NCBI GenBank assembly: GCA_041391365.1
Contig: JAWKOC010000003.1
Coordinates: 372,001 to 436,000 of the forward strand
Direction of reading: 5' to 3'
From: JAGRAX01 sp041391365
GTDB lineage: Bacteria; Bdellovibrionota_G; JALEGL01; JAGRMV01
Length of the DNA stretch: 64,000 bases
The notes beneath the pieces are model-generated. The model was given only the letters and a program-made list of their open reading frames with translations, was not told the origin of the DNA and did not search any database. The position numbers and the translations under genes are program-made. Every line of letters begins with the position of its first letter. Positions within the stretch are counted from its first letter, which is position 1. Shown piece after piece: positions 8,266 to 17,372 of this stretch.

Positions 8266-11214
8266 CTAATCGACCTCCGCAAGACGAAGATAGTCTTCAA
8301 GAAGTGGGTCATGTTTTTTTCTTTCAAACCATCGTTCTACATTGTCCGAACAGATGGTTTTGTATTCGCATATTTTGCAATGAGCCCGATCTTTCCCAGG
8401 GTGTTGAAAAAAATGTCCTTTTCGAATGTACTGATCAGAAACACGAACAAACTCCTGGAGCTGTTGCCGATGCTCTTGGATTCGTTGCCCCTCAATGGGC
8501 CACAATCTCGGGGAATGTCCTAGTTTCAACTTGGCATATGCAACCTCAGATGTCTCTGGGTTGGTCTGAGGAAAGATCTGTCGAAGAAGTTGAAAATACA
8601 AAGGCAGTTGGAGAAGTTGACCACCTTCGAAAAGAGCTTTTTTCACCTCATGGTGGTCTCCCGTTTTGTAGTCAATGATCATCATTCTTGTTCCATCATG
8701 AGAAAGATCCACTCGATCTACCTTGCCCTTGAAAAAATAGCTTTGGTCTTCCATGTTCCAATCCAAACTTTTTTCTCGGGAGTGGATAGGATCGCTACCG
8801 TCGCGAATGTTCATGCCAAACGACATCTCCATGACTGTAGGATTCCATTGCATTTGGTGTTCTCGTTCCTGATGAAGCCATGCATGAAGCAAGGCTCGAA
8901 GTTGGCGCAATTCAATGTTCCATAACACTTCATTTCCTGTTGCACCTTCCGAAAACAAAAGGGCAGCATTTTTTTCCAAGGTTTCATCAAGTGTTGACAT
9001 CAAAAAAGAAAAATCTTGTTTGAAAAAAGGAAACTGATTCTTGGATCGACACTCCTGCATGAACTCAAAAAGAGTTCGATGAATGAGATTTCCTCGATCC
9101 AAAGAACCAAGGGTATCAATGTCTTCCGGAAGTTCTTTTTCTGCAAGTTTGAGGTGATATCGGAAAAAATATTTGCTAGGGCAGGTCCAAAATTGGGACA
9201 GTTGGCTTGCAGAATAAATTATTTTTTCGGGCAATTTTTGTTCGATGTTGGAATCATATGCATTCCAGGTTGATGATTCCAACAGACTGCTCGCCCATTG
9301 ATCAATGTTTTGGCAGAGATTTTGTTGAAGAGGATGATAATATAGGTTTGAATCACAATTTTCTTGAAAATCCAAATCATCCAAAAAGATTTCTGAACGC
9401 TCATTCCATGAATACATCTTGGTCTGGTGCGTTTTCTTGATGGTCTGATCATGGAGTGTTTCCAGAAAAGGCGAAATGAACAGAGTGTTTTGGTCCGGAA
9501 AACTCAATCGAGTATAAGAATAAAAAACATTTTTTCGACCTTGGTTTCCATAGTGATGAAAGCGATTTTGTTCTTGAATCAAATGATCCCCATGCATGGG
9601 AAGCAGTCGATCCATTTTTTGATTGATGATGGTCCGATGATGCTGGGATAGCAATGGATCTTGCTTGGGTTTTGAGGGGAAAATTCCATCGTTGATACAG
9701 GGAAGAAAAAGATGGTCAAACGAAATGGTCGGAGTTTGGTCCGTGCTGCAAAGATAAACACCATCTTCGTCAAACACTTGGGTCGAATAGGAAAATGATT
9801 CCATCATGGAAAGAAGCAAATCTCTGCGCTCGTGAGCATCAAAAGGTAGGGGGATGCGGTCGAGATGTTTCCATTGATTCACAAACGTGGAGATTGCGAT
9901 TTCTTCACTTTTTGCACGAGGGGCGAAAAATTTTTTCCAAAAATGTTGCAAGGTCAAAGCAGTTTTTTCAAAAGAGTGGTCAAGAGCGGATTCCAATTCT
10001 GAAAGTTCCCGATGCAACTGCTTTTGAAAGAGGAGCCAAGCTTTTTGAGATTCTTCTTTGAGGCATGTCTCTTCCATGGAAAAAAAATGTTCGGAACTGG
10101 ACCAGAAATGTTCGATGGACCAGGTTTCCCAATAAGCCTTTGTGGACAGAACGTTGAGGGTGGGGTTCCATGGAACATTCTGCACGACATTCATCCATTC
10201 TCTTCGCCCAAAGGTATGCCTCGCCAATTCAAGCCATAGATAAGATCCCTTTCCTAGAGCTGTTGTCATCCATGGGGTTCCTTGATCCACATAATAGGGA
10301 AGGCCTGCTCGATCCAGGTGACGACGCAAAAAAGGCAAAATGGAGCTTGAGTTCGGATAAAAAATGGCCATTTGATTCAACGCATGTCCCTGGCGGGCCA
10401 AATCAAGGATGGCCTTTACGATGGAACGACTTTCATCTTCGATGTTTCCATAGGAAGCAATGGACGTGGATGGAGATTCTTTTTTTGCAGAAGACAACTT
10501 TATGGGTTCACCTCCGGTCGAGGCCACCCAGTCTACACTTTGCAAGTGCAGGGAGCTTGGCAAAGGGTCTCGAATCAACCAGGTGTGAAACTCAATGCCC
10601 TCGCAAGCTTTCAAAAGTGATTGCTCCAAGGGTGTGAACTGAGAAAAACCATAAATGAACCAGTGTGGTGTAGAAAATAACGATCGCGCGTCTATTTTTT
10701 GTGCGGCAGCTTTTTCGATCCATTCCACTGAGGATTGATACTTGGAAAGAATTTCTCTTTGGTACCCTTGGTAGACGCTGTCCAGATCCGTGAGTTTTTT
10801 GTTTTCATGGGGCAGTTCTTTGATTTCAAAATGACCGAGTTCATGAAAACAACGAGCCAACGCGAGGTGCAAACCCTCTTCCTCTCGTATCGGAAAAAAA
10901 AGATGATCCTGTGAAAGTTGGCTGCAAAGCTTTTTGATCAGTAGTTGCTGCGCTTTGGGAGGAAAGGTTGGCATGAGCTGCTCGAGATCGTGTTGATCTT
11001 CGATCACTCGTTTGGCCAAATCCACAAATCTCACAAACCGAACATTGTTGTGATGGCCTATATGAGAAGCCAATCGATGTCTCAGTGCCAATCCAACGAT
11101 ATGGCTAGGAACAATCACGATTTTGTTGTGCAGAGGTTGTTCGTTGCAGTGCTTTTTCAAACCTGCAAGAAAAGATTCTTCAAACTCTGGACCAAAAGGC
11201 TGATAACAAAACAT
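8266..11214 (-). CDS. addB: AddB-like helicase-fold/PD-(D/E)XK nuclease subunit with Fe-S cysteines
   Basis: Partner of AddA in break resection, about 982 aa. The C-terminal nuclease carries GNLIHRTLFEFM and MMIIDYKTGDH. Four cysteines fit the Fe-S staple of AddB/AddAB-family nucleases: one in CPSKYFFRYH before the nuclease core and three in HCKICEYKTICSD after it. The N-terminal helicase-like part has no Walker A lysine motif (VVPSHIVGLALRHRL lies where it would be expected), so this half is probably a non-ATPase scaffold as in many AddB/RecC relatives. ATG 11214 is preferred over the in-frame TTG at 11223. It lies about 28 bp after the S41 gene, in the same operon. Confidence 0.9.
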   Translation of the reverse strand: MFCYQPFGPEFEESFLAGLKKHCNEQPLHNKIVIVPSHIVGLALRHRLASHIGHHNNVRFVRFVDLAKRVIEDQHDLEQLMPTFPPKAQQLLIKKLCSQLSQDHLFFPIREEEGLHLALARCFHELGHFEIKELPHENKKLTDLDSVYQGYQREILSKYQSSVEWIEKAAAQKIDARSLFSTPHWFIYGFSQFTPLEQSLLKACEGIEFHTWLIRDPLPSSLHLQSVDWVASTGGEPIKLSSAKKESPSTSIASYGNIEDESRSIVKAILDLARQGHALNQMAIFYPNSSSILPFLRRHLDRAGLPYYVDQGTPWMTTALGKGSYLWLELARHTFGRREWMNVVQNVPWNPTLNVLSTKAYWETWSIEHFWSSSEHFFSMEETCLKEESQKAWLLFQKQLHRELSELESALDHSFEKTALTLQHFWKKFFAPRAKSEEIAISTFVNQWKHLDRIPLPFDAHERRDLLLSMMESFSYSTQVFDEDGVYLCSTDQTPTISFDHLFLPCINDGIFPSKPKQDPLLSQHHRTIINQKMDRLLPMHGDHLIQEQNRFHHYGNQGRKNVFYSYTRLSFPDQNTLFISPFLETLHDQTIKKTHQTKMYSWNERSEIFLDDLDFQENCDSNLYYHPLQQNLCQNIDQWASSLLESSTWNAYDSNIEQKLPEKIIYSASQLSQFWTCPSKYFFRYHLKLAEKELPEDIDTLGSLDRGNLIHRTLFEFMQECRSKNQFPFFKQDFSFLMSTLDETLEKNAALLFSEGATGNEVLWNIELRQLRALLHAWLHQEREHQMQWNPTVMEMSFGMNIRDGSDPIHSREKSLDWNMEDQSYFFKGKVDRVDLSHDGTRMMIIDYKTGDHHEVKKALFEGGQLLQLPLYFQLLRQIFPQTNPETSEVAYAKLKLGHSPRLWPIEGQRIQEHRQQLQEFVRVSDQYIRKGHFFQHPGKDRAHCKICEYKTICSDNVERWFERKKHDPLLEDYLRLAEVD

Positions 11215-11242
11215 GGATCTCAATCACAGTTGCGGCTTGGTC

Positions 11243-13108
11243 TTAGGATGGATTTCCTGTGCCCACACATGAGGGATTGATATAGCACTTTGCTACCTGA
11301 ATCGAAAGTTCTAACAAGCATTCCTTTTGTTCATCAAAATCAACATCTCCCGGAACGGAAAAACAAGAGAGCAGTGCATTGGGAGAGTTTTTGGTGAGAA
11401 AGGGCTTAACGTATTCTATGATTCTTTTGCTCTGCGCAGGCTGGAAACGTTCCTGAATCGGAACAGTAAAGACAAATGGAACCGCCTCTTCGGAAAGATG
11501 GGGAGATGGAAAGGTTTCGATCTTGTTCTCATAGTCCGCCATGACAAAAATTTCATTGGAAGATTTGTGGTTATACAAATGAGTCAGCACTGGATCATCA
11601 AAAACAATGTGATTGGGTCCGATAGAGGTGGCCTGCCAGCTGAAATTGTTTTTTGGACTGAACATCGCAAAATCGGTGACCAAAGCACCAATTCCATTTT
11701 TAAAATTTTTTGGATACGATTTTATGGTTTGTCCAACACCTTTGCCAAAAGTCATGTGTTCTCCGACGGTCACGGCACGCTCATGTTCATTCATCGCATA
11801 CAAAAAAAACTCTGCAGCCGAAGCTGAAGAACGATTGGTGAGCAAAACAATTTTTTTATCCTGTCCGGGGAGGTATTCTTCGTTGTAGTGCTCTTTGACA
11901 ATGTCTTGTACAAATGAAAGCTTGTTTCGATCTTCTGGATTGCGAAACACTCTTGTGTTGAGAAGAGAATGCTGGGGCAAAAAAAGTGAGAGCAAGTGAT
12001 TGGCCGCTTGAATCAATCCTCCTGGATTGTTGCGAAGGTCCAGAATCAATCCTTTGTATTCTGGATTTTCAGAATGCAATTCGAAAAAGACTTCTTTTAT
12101 ATCCTCTACCAAGTGAACGGAAAAAGCATCAATTTGAATGACGGCTATTTCCTTCGTTGAATCTACCCAATACCAAAAAGCACTGGGGTATTGTTGCTCA
12201 CGACCTTCATAGGAGAAGACATCAGATTCATGGGTTGTTCCATCTTCTTCTTGCCACAGAGCTTTCTTTACAACACCAGACTTGAGAATATCTACAATGG
12301 AAGCATCAAAAACTTCCTTGATGGATTTTCGTTTCTCTTTATTTCCAACGGAAATCACAAAACCAATGATTTTTTTGCCCATCAAAATATCTTTGTTCAC
12401 ACTTTGATAATCAAAGTGATCGAGAAAACGCTCATCGATGGTCAAGTAGTCAGGTGTTCTCCATGAATAATCTGAACGTCGGAAAAAACGAACTTGCAAT
12501 TGTGTTTCAATGTCTTGCAAGTAGCTATCTTGAGAAAAAAAAGAAAGAAGATTTGATGAGGGGTCCAATTGGTGCAACCCAAATTGCAACATCAATTGCA
12601 AATATTGTGAGGCAAACATTTGATCTTCAATCGGATCAAACACTTCTTTGATGTATGGGTAAAGATGTTCAAAACCTTTGCACCCTTTTTCTCTTTGAAT
12701 GGAAGATGTTTGAGGATCCAGTTTTCCCTTCGCGATCAAGTAGCTTTGATATTTTTCATGGACATCATCCAATAGAATGAATTGTTCAAAAGCTTTGGTG
12801 GTATATTCTTCCTTCATGTTGGTTTTGGCCGTCAAGTGATCGGACACCATTTCAGAAAACAAAAAATCATAGTATTTGCACAATGTGTTTTGCCCTAAAG
12901 ATGTTTCTTCCTGGTTGCCCGAAAAAAATTGAGGGTCGTATTCACCCATCCATGCACTTTGGTGTTGGGAGTGTTGTGATTCTTCCGTTGCGGTGGAGGT
13001 GGAATTTTTTTTGGTGCAAGCCCATGAACACCACAGACTTACCAAGAGCACAGAGAAAAATAGTTTTTTCACTGTTTGTTTTGCATGAATAAGATCAATG
13101 TACAGCAT
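11243..13108 (-). CDS. S41-family (C-terminal processing/tail-specific) serine protease, probably exported or lipid-anchored
   Basis: A protein of about 621 aa. The N-terminus has a positively charged, hydrophobic signal segment ending at CSWAC, an imperfect lipobox, followed by a Ser/Thr-rich linker. The catalytic region shows GLILDLRNNPGG, then NRSSASAAEFF with the nucleophilic serine and FGKGVGQ with the general-base lysine, as in S41 peptidases. Such enzymes degrade or trim periplasmic proteins. ATG 13108 is chosen for its GGAAAAA site. An upstream GTG-type extension to 13138 and a downstream GTG before VKKLFF are alternatives. It is the first gene of the S41-addB-addA operon. A functional link to recombination is not evident. 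Confidence 0.87.
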   Translation of the reverse strand: MLYIDLIHAKQTVKKLFFSVLLVSLWCSWACTKKNSTSTATEESQHSQHQSAWMGEYDPQFFSGNQEETSLGQNTLCKYYDFLFSEMVSDHLTAKTNMKEEYTTKAFEQFILLDDVHEKYQSYLIAKGKLDPQTSSIQREKGCKGFEHLYPYIKEVFDPIEDQMFASQYLQLMLQFGLHQLDPSSNLLSFFSQDSYLQDIETQLQVRFFRRSDYSWRTPDYLTIDERFLDHFDYQSVNKDILMGKKIIGFVISVGNKEKRKSIKEVFDASIVDILKSGVVKKALWQEEDGTTHESDVFSYEGREQQYPSAFWYWVDSTKEIAVIQIDAFSVHLVEDIKEVFFELHSENPEYKGLILDLRNNPGGLIQAANHLLSLFLPQHSLLNTRVFRNPEDRNKLSFVQDIVKEHYNEEYLPGQDKKIVLLTNRSSASAAEFFLYAMNEHERAVTVGEHMTFGKGVGQTIKSYPKNFKNGIGALVTDFAMFSPKNNFSWQATSIGPNHIVFDDPVLTHLYNHKSSNEIFVMADYENKIETFPSPHLSEEAVPFVFTVPIQERFQPAQSKRIIEYVKPFLTKNSPNALLSCFSVPGDVDFDEQKECLLELSIQVAKCYINPSCVGTGNPS

Positions 13109-13624
13109 GCTTTTTCCGTAAACCACAAACGAAACCAATTCGTTGATAAAACATTGTGAATCAAAAAAATAGTCTTACCACAAATAAAGCAAAGCGTCAA
13201 TCTGAAATGGCAAAATAGTCTTTTGTTTTCAACAAGTTGTGAAAATTCTGAGAAATTTTTTTGCGATAAAAAGTGGGATTGTCTCAATTCCATTTCGAAT
13301 GTTTGTAGAGAGAGGATGCTAGGCTGCCCCGAAAAACCAAGTCTATTTCCTCTGAGTTTATGTGTGATGGTTCAAGGTTTTTTCACACAACCTTCCTCGA
13401 ATTTTTTTATCAGCAGCAAATGGGCTTGGTACCTGAATTTCCCAACGATGAAACAAAAATACAAAGCGATGGGAGTGAGAAAAAAGTCTGATTCACCATC
13501 AAGGGAGAGGATTTTTTTTGCAATGCTGTGCGGTAGAAATGTTTTTGATTTCCAAAAACGTGAGCCAAACAAGTTCAAATGAAAAGTGACCCTATAAAAA
13601 AAAGTAAAAAAAACATCAGTTTTC
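13109..13624. other. Long non-coding gap, no gene recognised
   Basis: About 500 bp between the divergent S41 and barrel genes. It is AT-rich with several A/T runs. Possible short frames on both strands have no ribosome site and no recognisable protein. A weak inverted repeat (AAGGTT, 9 nt, AACCTT, near 13374-13394) is visible. It may hold upstream regulatory DNA for the barrel gene or a small RNA, but I see no firm signal. Confidence 0.4.
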
Positions 13625-13653
13625 TTTACAAAGTCTTCAAAGATTGATTTATT
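13625..13653 (+). promoter_or_regulatory. Putative promoter of the outer-membrane barrel gene
   Basis: TTTACA (13625-13630), 17 bp and TTTATT (13648-13653) lie about 75 bp upstream of the start codon, giving a leader that contains the hairpin at 13669-13682. Assigned by eye. Confidence 0.4.
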
Positions 13654-13668
13654 CGGCCCGTTAACAGC

Positions 13669-13682
13669 GAGGTGAAAACCTC
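13669..13682 (+). promoter_or_regulatory. 5' leader hairpin with GNRA tetraloop
   Basis: GAGGT-GAAA-ACCTC is a five-pair stem closed by a GAAA tetraloop in the leader of the barrel mRNA, followed by GGGAGGATAATA before the ATG. Stable 5' hairpins of this kind protect abundant porin mRNAs such as ompA. The role here is inferred. Confidence 0.5.
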
Positions 13683-13731
13683 ACATTGAAATTGTAAACA
13701 ACCAAAATCCAAATATTTGGGAGGATAATAA

Positions 13732-14271
13732 ATGAAAAAACTATTTGCTGCTTTTGCTGTACTAGCCTTTGCTGCTACAGCCCAAGCAAAAGATAACTCA
13801 GGACAAATTGCTATCGGTTACCAAGCGTCTTTCGCTAACGGTTCCGCTAGCACCAACGTACCAAGTTCTTGGTCAGTAAAGTATGGTATTGCTTCCAACT
13901 TGACTGCACAAGCAACTCTCGGTTTCAACCTTGTTAAAGGTAGCGACAACGATCCTATTTCTTTCGGTGCTCGTGTTCTTTATGACTTGGTAGAAGGCGA
14001 AAACTCAGATTTCTACACCGGTCTTGGCGTAGTTTATAACTACACCCCAGACGCTTCAACCGGCTTGGTTGGTGGTGCTGGTGACGACTCTATCGTTGTC
14101 AACGTACCATTGGGTTTTGAGTTCACCTTGGCAAACGCACCTGCTGTAGCATTCTCTGCTGAAATGGGCTTGAGCTATGCTTACGGTTTGGACAGCGAAA
14201 CCTGGACTCTTGGCTCCATCGGTGGTGGTGCTGGTGCAGTATTCGCAGCTGGCGCTCACTACTACTTCTAA
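13732..14271 (+). CDS. Outer-membrane beta-barrel protein, probably highly expressed
   Basis: A 179-aa protein with a textbook signal peptide ending AATAQA. The mature protein consists of alternating, amphipathic glycine- and aromatic-rich strands (IAIGYQASF, ATLGFNLV, GARVLYDL, FYTGLGVVYNY and so on) and ends in YYF. A C-terminal phenylalanine is the recognition signal for BAM-mediated insertion. The length suits an 8-stranded OmpA/OmpX-like barrel. Codon choice leans to GGT, GCT, AAC and TTC, unlike neighbouring genes. With the strong SD, hairpin leader and strong terminator this suggests an abundant protein. Its ligand or function is unknown. Confidence 0.88.
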   Translation: MKKLFAAFAVLAFAATAQAKDNSGQIAIGYQASFANGSASTNVPSSWSVKYGIASNLTAQATLGFNLVKGSDNDPISFGARVLYDLVEGENSDFYTGLGVVYNYTPDASTGLVGGAGDDSIVVNVPLGFEFTLANAPAVAFSAEMGLSYAYGLDSETWTLGSIGGGAGAVFAAGAHYYF

Positions 14272-14296
14272 GAACGTACGTTCATAGAATAAGATC

Positions 14297-14330
14297 AAAA
14301 GAGCCGCTCATTGAGCGGCTCTTTTTTTTT
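14297..14330 (+). terminator. Rho-independent terminator of the barrel gene
   Basis: A 13-bp perfect stem (core AGAGCCGCTC / GAGCGGCTCT) with an ATT loop, followed by a run of T. It lies 26 bp after the stop and also separates the convergent udg gene. Confidence 0.95.
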
Positions 14331-14342
14331 CTTTTGTTTCTC

Positions 14343-15047
14343 TCACACATTTGCCAAGGTCTTGGCTTGTGCAAAAATATCATCCAACATTGGTTCGGTA
14401 AGTTTTTTGGTAAATGTATTTTGTTGGCTTGGATGATAACAGCCCAACACGTAGTAGGGTCCAATGTGAACCTGCGCCCCATGAGAAAATTTTGGCTTGG
14501 GTCGAACAGGTCCATGCAACTGCAAAAGTTGTGTGATCAGAGCATTCCATGCAAAGCCCCCCAAGACCACAATGACGTTGCAGGATTTCATGAGTGAAAG
14601 CTCTTCCTTGAGATACGGCAAACATTGATGCATTTCTTGTGTGGTCGGTTTGTTGTCAGGTGGAGCACAACGAACCACAGCGGTGATCCGTGTATTGTGC
14701 AATTGTTGTCCATCTTCTTTGGAGTGATAGACATCAGATGTGGCCAATTGGTTTCGATGAAGACTTCGATAGAGCCATTGTCCCGAGCGATCTCCTGTGA
14801 ACATTCTTCCCGTGCGGTTGGCCCCATGGGCTCCCGGAGCCAAGCCCACAACCAATATCTTGGAATCCAATGATCCAAACGATGGAACCGCTCTTCCCCA
14901 GTACATTTCGTCCGAGTATTCTCTTCGCTTTTTTTGAGAAATGCTTGATCTCCACTCCACCAAGCGAGGACAAGACTGACACTTGATCACACGTTGATCA
15001 AGAGGTGGAAGATCGCGAGGAGTGGCAGAGTGATCGGTGATGCTCAT
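14343..15047 (-). CDS. udgB: Family-5 uracil-DNA glycosylase (UdgB-type, Fe-S)
   Basis: Removes uracil (and in this family also other deaminated bases) from DNA in base-excision repair. Seen: CQSCPRL near the start, RCAPPDNKPT and CLPYL further on, giving the cysteines expected for the 4Fe-4S cluster. The active-site motif is GLAPGAHGANRTGR, with Ala-His in place of the aspartate of other families as in family 5. The second motif is CYHPSQQNTFT. From ATG 15047 the product is 234 aa, the family length. An upstream GTG (15146) would add a basic segment without supporting features. The gene is convergent to the barrel gene across its terminator. Confidence 0.88.
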   Translation of the reverse strand: MSITDHSATPRDLPPLDQRVIKCQSCPRLVEWRSSISQKKRREYSDEMYWGRAVPSFGSLDSKILVVGLAPGAHGANRTGRMFTGDRSGQWLYRSLHRNQLATSDVYHSKEDGQQLHNTRITAVVRCAPPDNKPTTQEMHQCLPYLKEELSLMKSCNVIVVLGGFAWNALITQLLQLHGPVRPKPKFSHGAQVHIGPYYVLGCYHPSQQNTFTKKLTEPMLDDIFAQAKTLANV

Positions 15048-15270
15048 GGGAGTGTATCTTGTAGCAAACCTTATCTTGGGCTTCAATCTCTTACTCTTGG
15101 AAACCCATATCCCCAAGGGGTTTGTCAGCCGGGTGACCAAAACCACAAAATGTCCAAAACCATCAAAATCAAAGAAAATACTTTATGACACAACGGCTAA
15201 GCTTCTGATTGGATGAGGTTTTTTTTCGCCCCTTGATCTTCCTTTCAAGATCGTTATATAAAGCGTCATC

Positions 15271-15972
15271 ATGAGTGGTTACACACATGTGATGTTTCGA
15301 CGAAGGAGGAAAAAGATCCGAACCTTTTGGTTCGTTCTTGTTCTTGCTTTGTTGTGGCCACGTCCGAACCAAAGTCAGACGGGAGCGGCGGATTTTGCCT
15401 ATTCCGAGCTAGATCTGCCCAAAAGAATCGAAATGATCAGCCCATACGATGACTTGATCAAAAAGTATTCTCAAAAAAATGGTTTTGATTGGAGGCTGAT
15501 TGCAGCGTTGATTTACACGGAATCTTCGTTCAACCACTATGCGGTTTCCAAAGTTGGGGCCAAGGGCTTGATGCAGCTCATGCCATCCGTTCAAAAAGAT
15601 TTGGGCATCGACAATGTGTTTCATCCCGAACAAAACATTCGAGCCGGTGTCACATATTTTCGACAGCTTGTTGGTCGAGTGCATGGTCAAAGTTTTGAAG
15701 ATCAAGTCAGTCTTGCATTGGCCGCCTACAATGCAGGCATTGGACATTTAATTGATGCACAAAATGTGGCGCGAAAATTTGGAAAAGATCCATACAGCTG
15801 GACTGTGATCAAAAACATTTACCTTCAATTGGAAGATCCAACCTTCGAGTCACAAGGTCGTCGTTATGGTCATGTTCAAGGACAATCCGTGGTTGCTTAT
15901 GTGGACAAAATCATGTCCCGCTATGGTCGATTTCGAAATGAACTTCCTGAAGTTCCCCAAATTCAACTTTGA
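15271..15972 (+). CDS. Lytic transglycosylase, SLT (family 1) domain, exported
   Basis: A 233-aa peptidoglycan-cleaving enzyme. A basic N-terminus and hydrophobic segment (FWFVLVLALLW) act as signal or anchor. The SLT fold follows with catalytic glutamate in YTESSFNHYAVS, then GAKGLMQLMP and ALAAYNAGIGHL, all hallmarks of Slt/MltC-type transglycosylases that release 1,6-anhydro-muropeptides. The start could be ATG 15271 or ATG 15292 (MFRRRRK). Neither has a good ribosome site. The 3' end overlaps the convergent sugar dehydrogenase gene by 10 bp. Confidence 0.9.
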   Translation: MSGYTHVMFRRRRKKIRTFWFVLVLALLWPRPNQSQTGAADFAYSELDLPKRIEMISPYDDLIKKYSQKNGFDWRLIAALIYTESSFNHYAVSKVGAKGLMQLMPSVQKDLGIDNVFHPEQNIRAGVTYFRQLVGRVHGQSFEDQVSLALAAYNAGIGHLIDAQNVARKFGKDPYSWTVIKNIYLQLEDPTFESQGRRYGHVQGQSVVAYVDKIMSRYGRFRNELPEVPQIQL

Positions 15973-17111
15973 TTTTTCTGGGTACTGCCTTTGGCCGTGA
16001 TCCGATAGAGAATCCCATCATCGGTTGAAAAATAAATTTCTCCATCAGGTCCTTCGATCACATTGCGAACACGCTTGCTCAAATCAGAAAACATTCGATC
16101 TTCTTTGTACATTCCCTGTGCATCTTTGTGGAGTCGATTCAAGTGCTGATGGGCCAAGGCTCCCGAAAAGATAGATCCTTTCCATTGTGGAAACATCGAG
16201 CCTTCGTAGACCAGCAGCCCACAGGGAGCTATGGAAGGTACATAGTAATATTCTGGCTGTTCCATCCCGGGTCCCTCATAGGCTCCACCATTGATCTTTG
16301 GCCCGTGGTACTCTCGACCGTAGGTGATCTGAGGCCACCCATAATTTTTTCCTCGTTGAATGATATTGATTTCATCACCACCTCGGGGACCATGCTCCTG
16401 CTCCCAGAGAATATGCGTGACACGATCAAAAAAAAGGCCTTGTGGATTTCGGTGCCCATATGACCAAATCTCCGGTTGAGCTTTCGGAGTACGGACAAAT
16501 GGGTTGTCTTTGGGAACAGACCCATCGAGATTCAATCGAAATATTTTTCCCATGTGTACCGAGAGATCTTGTGCCAGATCTCGTTGTCCGCGATCCCCGA
16601 CTCCAAAGAAAAAATGCCCCTCATCATCAAACACAATCCGAGATCCATAGTGGTGCATGGTGGTTTGACCTGGAAGAGCCGTGAAGAGAATTTGTTCATC
16701 TTGAAATCGATGTTGTTTGATATGTCCTCGTAGGATGCGCGTCGTGTAGGTTCCATTTTCCAGTTGCGCCGAGTAACTGAGGTAGATCCATGGAAGTTCG
16801 TTCTGACTGGGAAGAACACGAACATCCAAAAGCCCACCTTGCCCACCTTCAATGACTTGAGGAATTCCAACAATCGGTGTGACATTTTTTTTGCTCAATG
16901 AAAAAAGATTCAATGCCCCTTTTCTTTCGGTGAAAAGCAATTGATCTTTGTCCAAAAAATCCATGCCCCAGATCACATCTCGATCTTCCAGGATCTTTTC
17001 ATGTTGGTAATGGCCTTGCTCCGTTCCGGTCGCAATCTCCAGTCGTTGATTGCAAGACGAAAACCCAGCACCCACGGCGGCAACCAAGGCCATTATTTTT
17101 TCCATCCACAT
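15963..17111 (-). CDS. PQQ-dependent aldose sugar dehydrogenase-like lipoprotein (GSDH/YliI family)
   Basis: A 382-aa six-bladed beta-propeller. The lipobox GFSSC puts Cys20 as the acylated residue. Signature parts of soluble glucose/sorbosone dehydrogenases are present: MDFLDKDQLLFTERKG, MHHYGSRIVFDD with the catalytic-type histidine, GVGDRG, YGHRNPQGL, EQEHGPRGGDEIN and GKNYGWP. Such periplasmic enzymes oxidise aldoses with PQQ and pass electrons to quinone or a carrier. No pqq biosynthesis genes are in view, so the cofactor is inferred. It is convergent with the transglycosylase gene. Confidence 0.88.
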   Translation of the reverse strand: MWMEKIMALVAAVGAGFSSCNQRLEIATGTEQGHYQHEKILEDRDVIWGMDFLDKDQLLFTERKGALNLFSLSKKNVTPIVGIPQVIEGGQGGLLDVRVLPSQNELPWIYLSYSAQLENGTYTTRILRGHIKQHRFQDEQILFTALPGQTTMHHYGSRIVFDDEGHFFFGVGDRGQRDLAQDLSVHMGKIFRLNLDGSVPKDNPFVRTPKAQPEIWSYGHRNPQGLFFDRVTHILWEQEHGPRGGDEINIIQRGKNYGWPQITYGREYHGPKINGGAYEGPGMEQPEYYYVPSIAPCGLLVYEGSMFPQWKGSIFSGALAHQHLNRLHKDAQGMYKEDRMFSDLSKRVRNVIEGPDGEIYFSTDDGILYRITAKGSTQKNQS

Positions 17112-17372
17112 CGTTGTCTCACTTTCTGGTTCTAGGTTTGCAAAGACACAGACTAAAGGGCTCCCAAAATTTTGTCCAAGAAGTTCACGTGATCAAAGAC
17201 TTCCCGATTCCATGCCCCCCAACCCATCTCCCAGAGCTGTTTCAGAGATCCCCGTAAACCCATATTCCATGCTGCTTTGGGGCGCCTACGCCGCAGTTGC
17301 GCCATGAGTGGATTTATAACCGATTGTTTTTATTTGGTTTATTATGGCACGCTTTATGCTTTTTCATAGGGT

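Noticed and set aside
7699..8523. A 274-codon plus-strand frame opposite addA/addB
   Set aside because: Antisense shadow of strongly supported genes. Composition follows the complement of their codons.
13223..13582. Overlapping short frames on both strands in the gap before the barrel gene
   Set aside because: No SD, odd composition and no recognisable protein pattern. I treat the region as non-coding.
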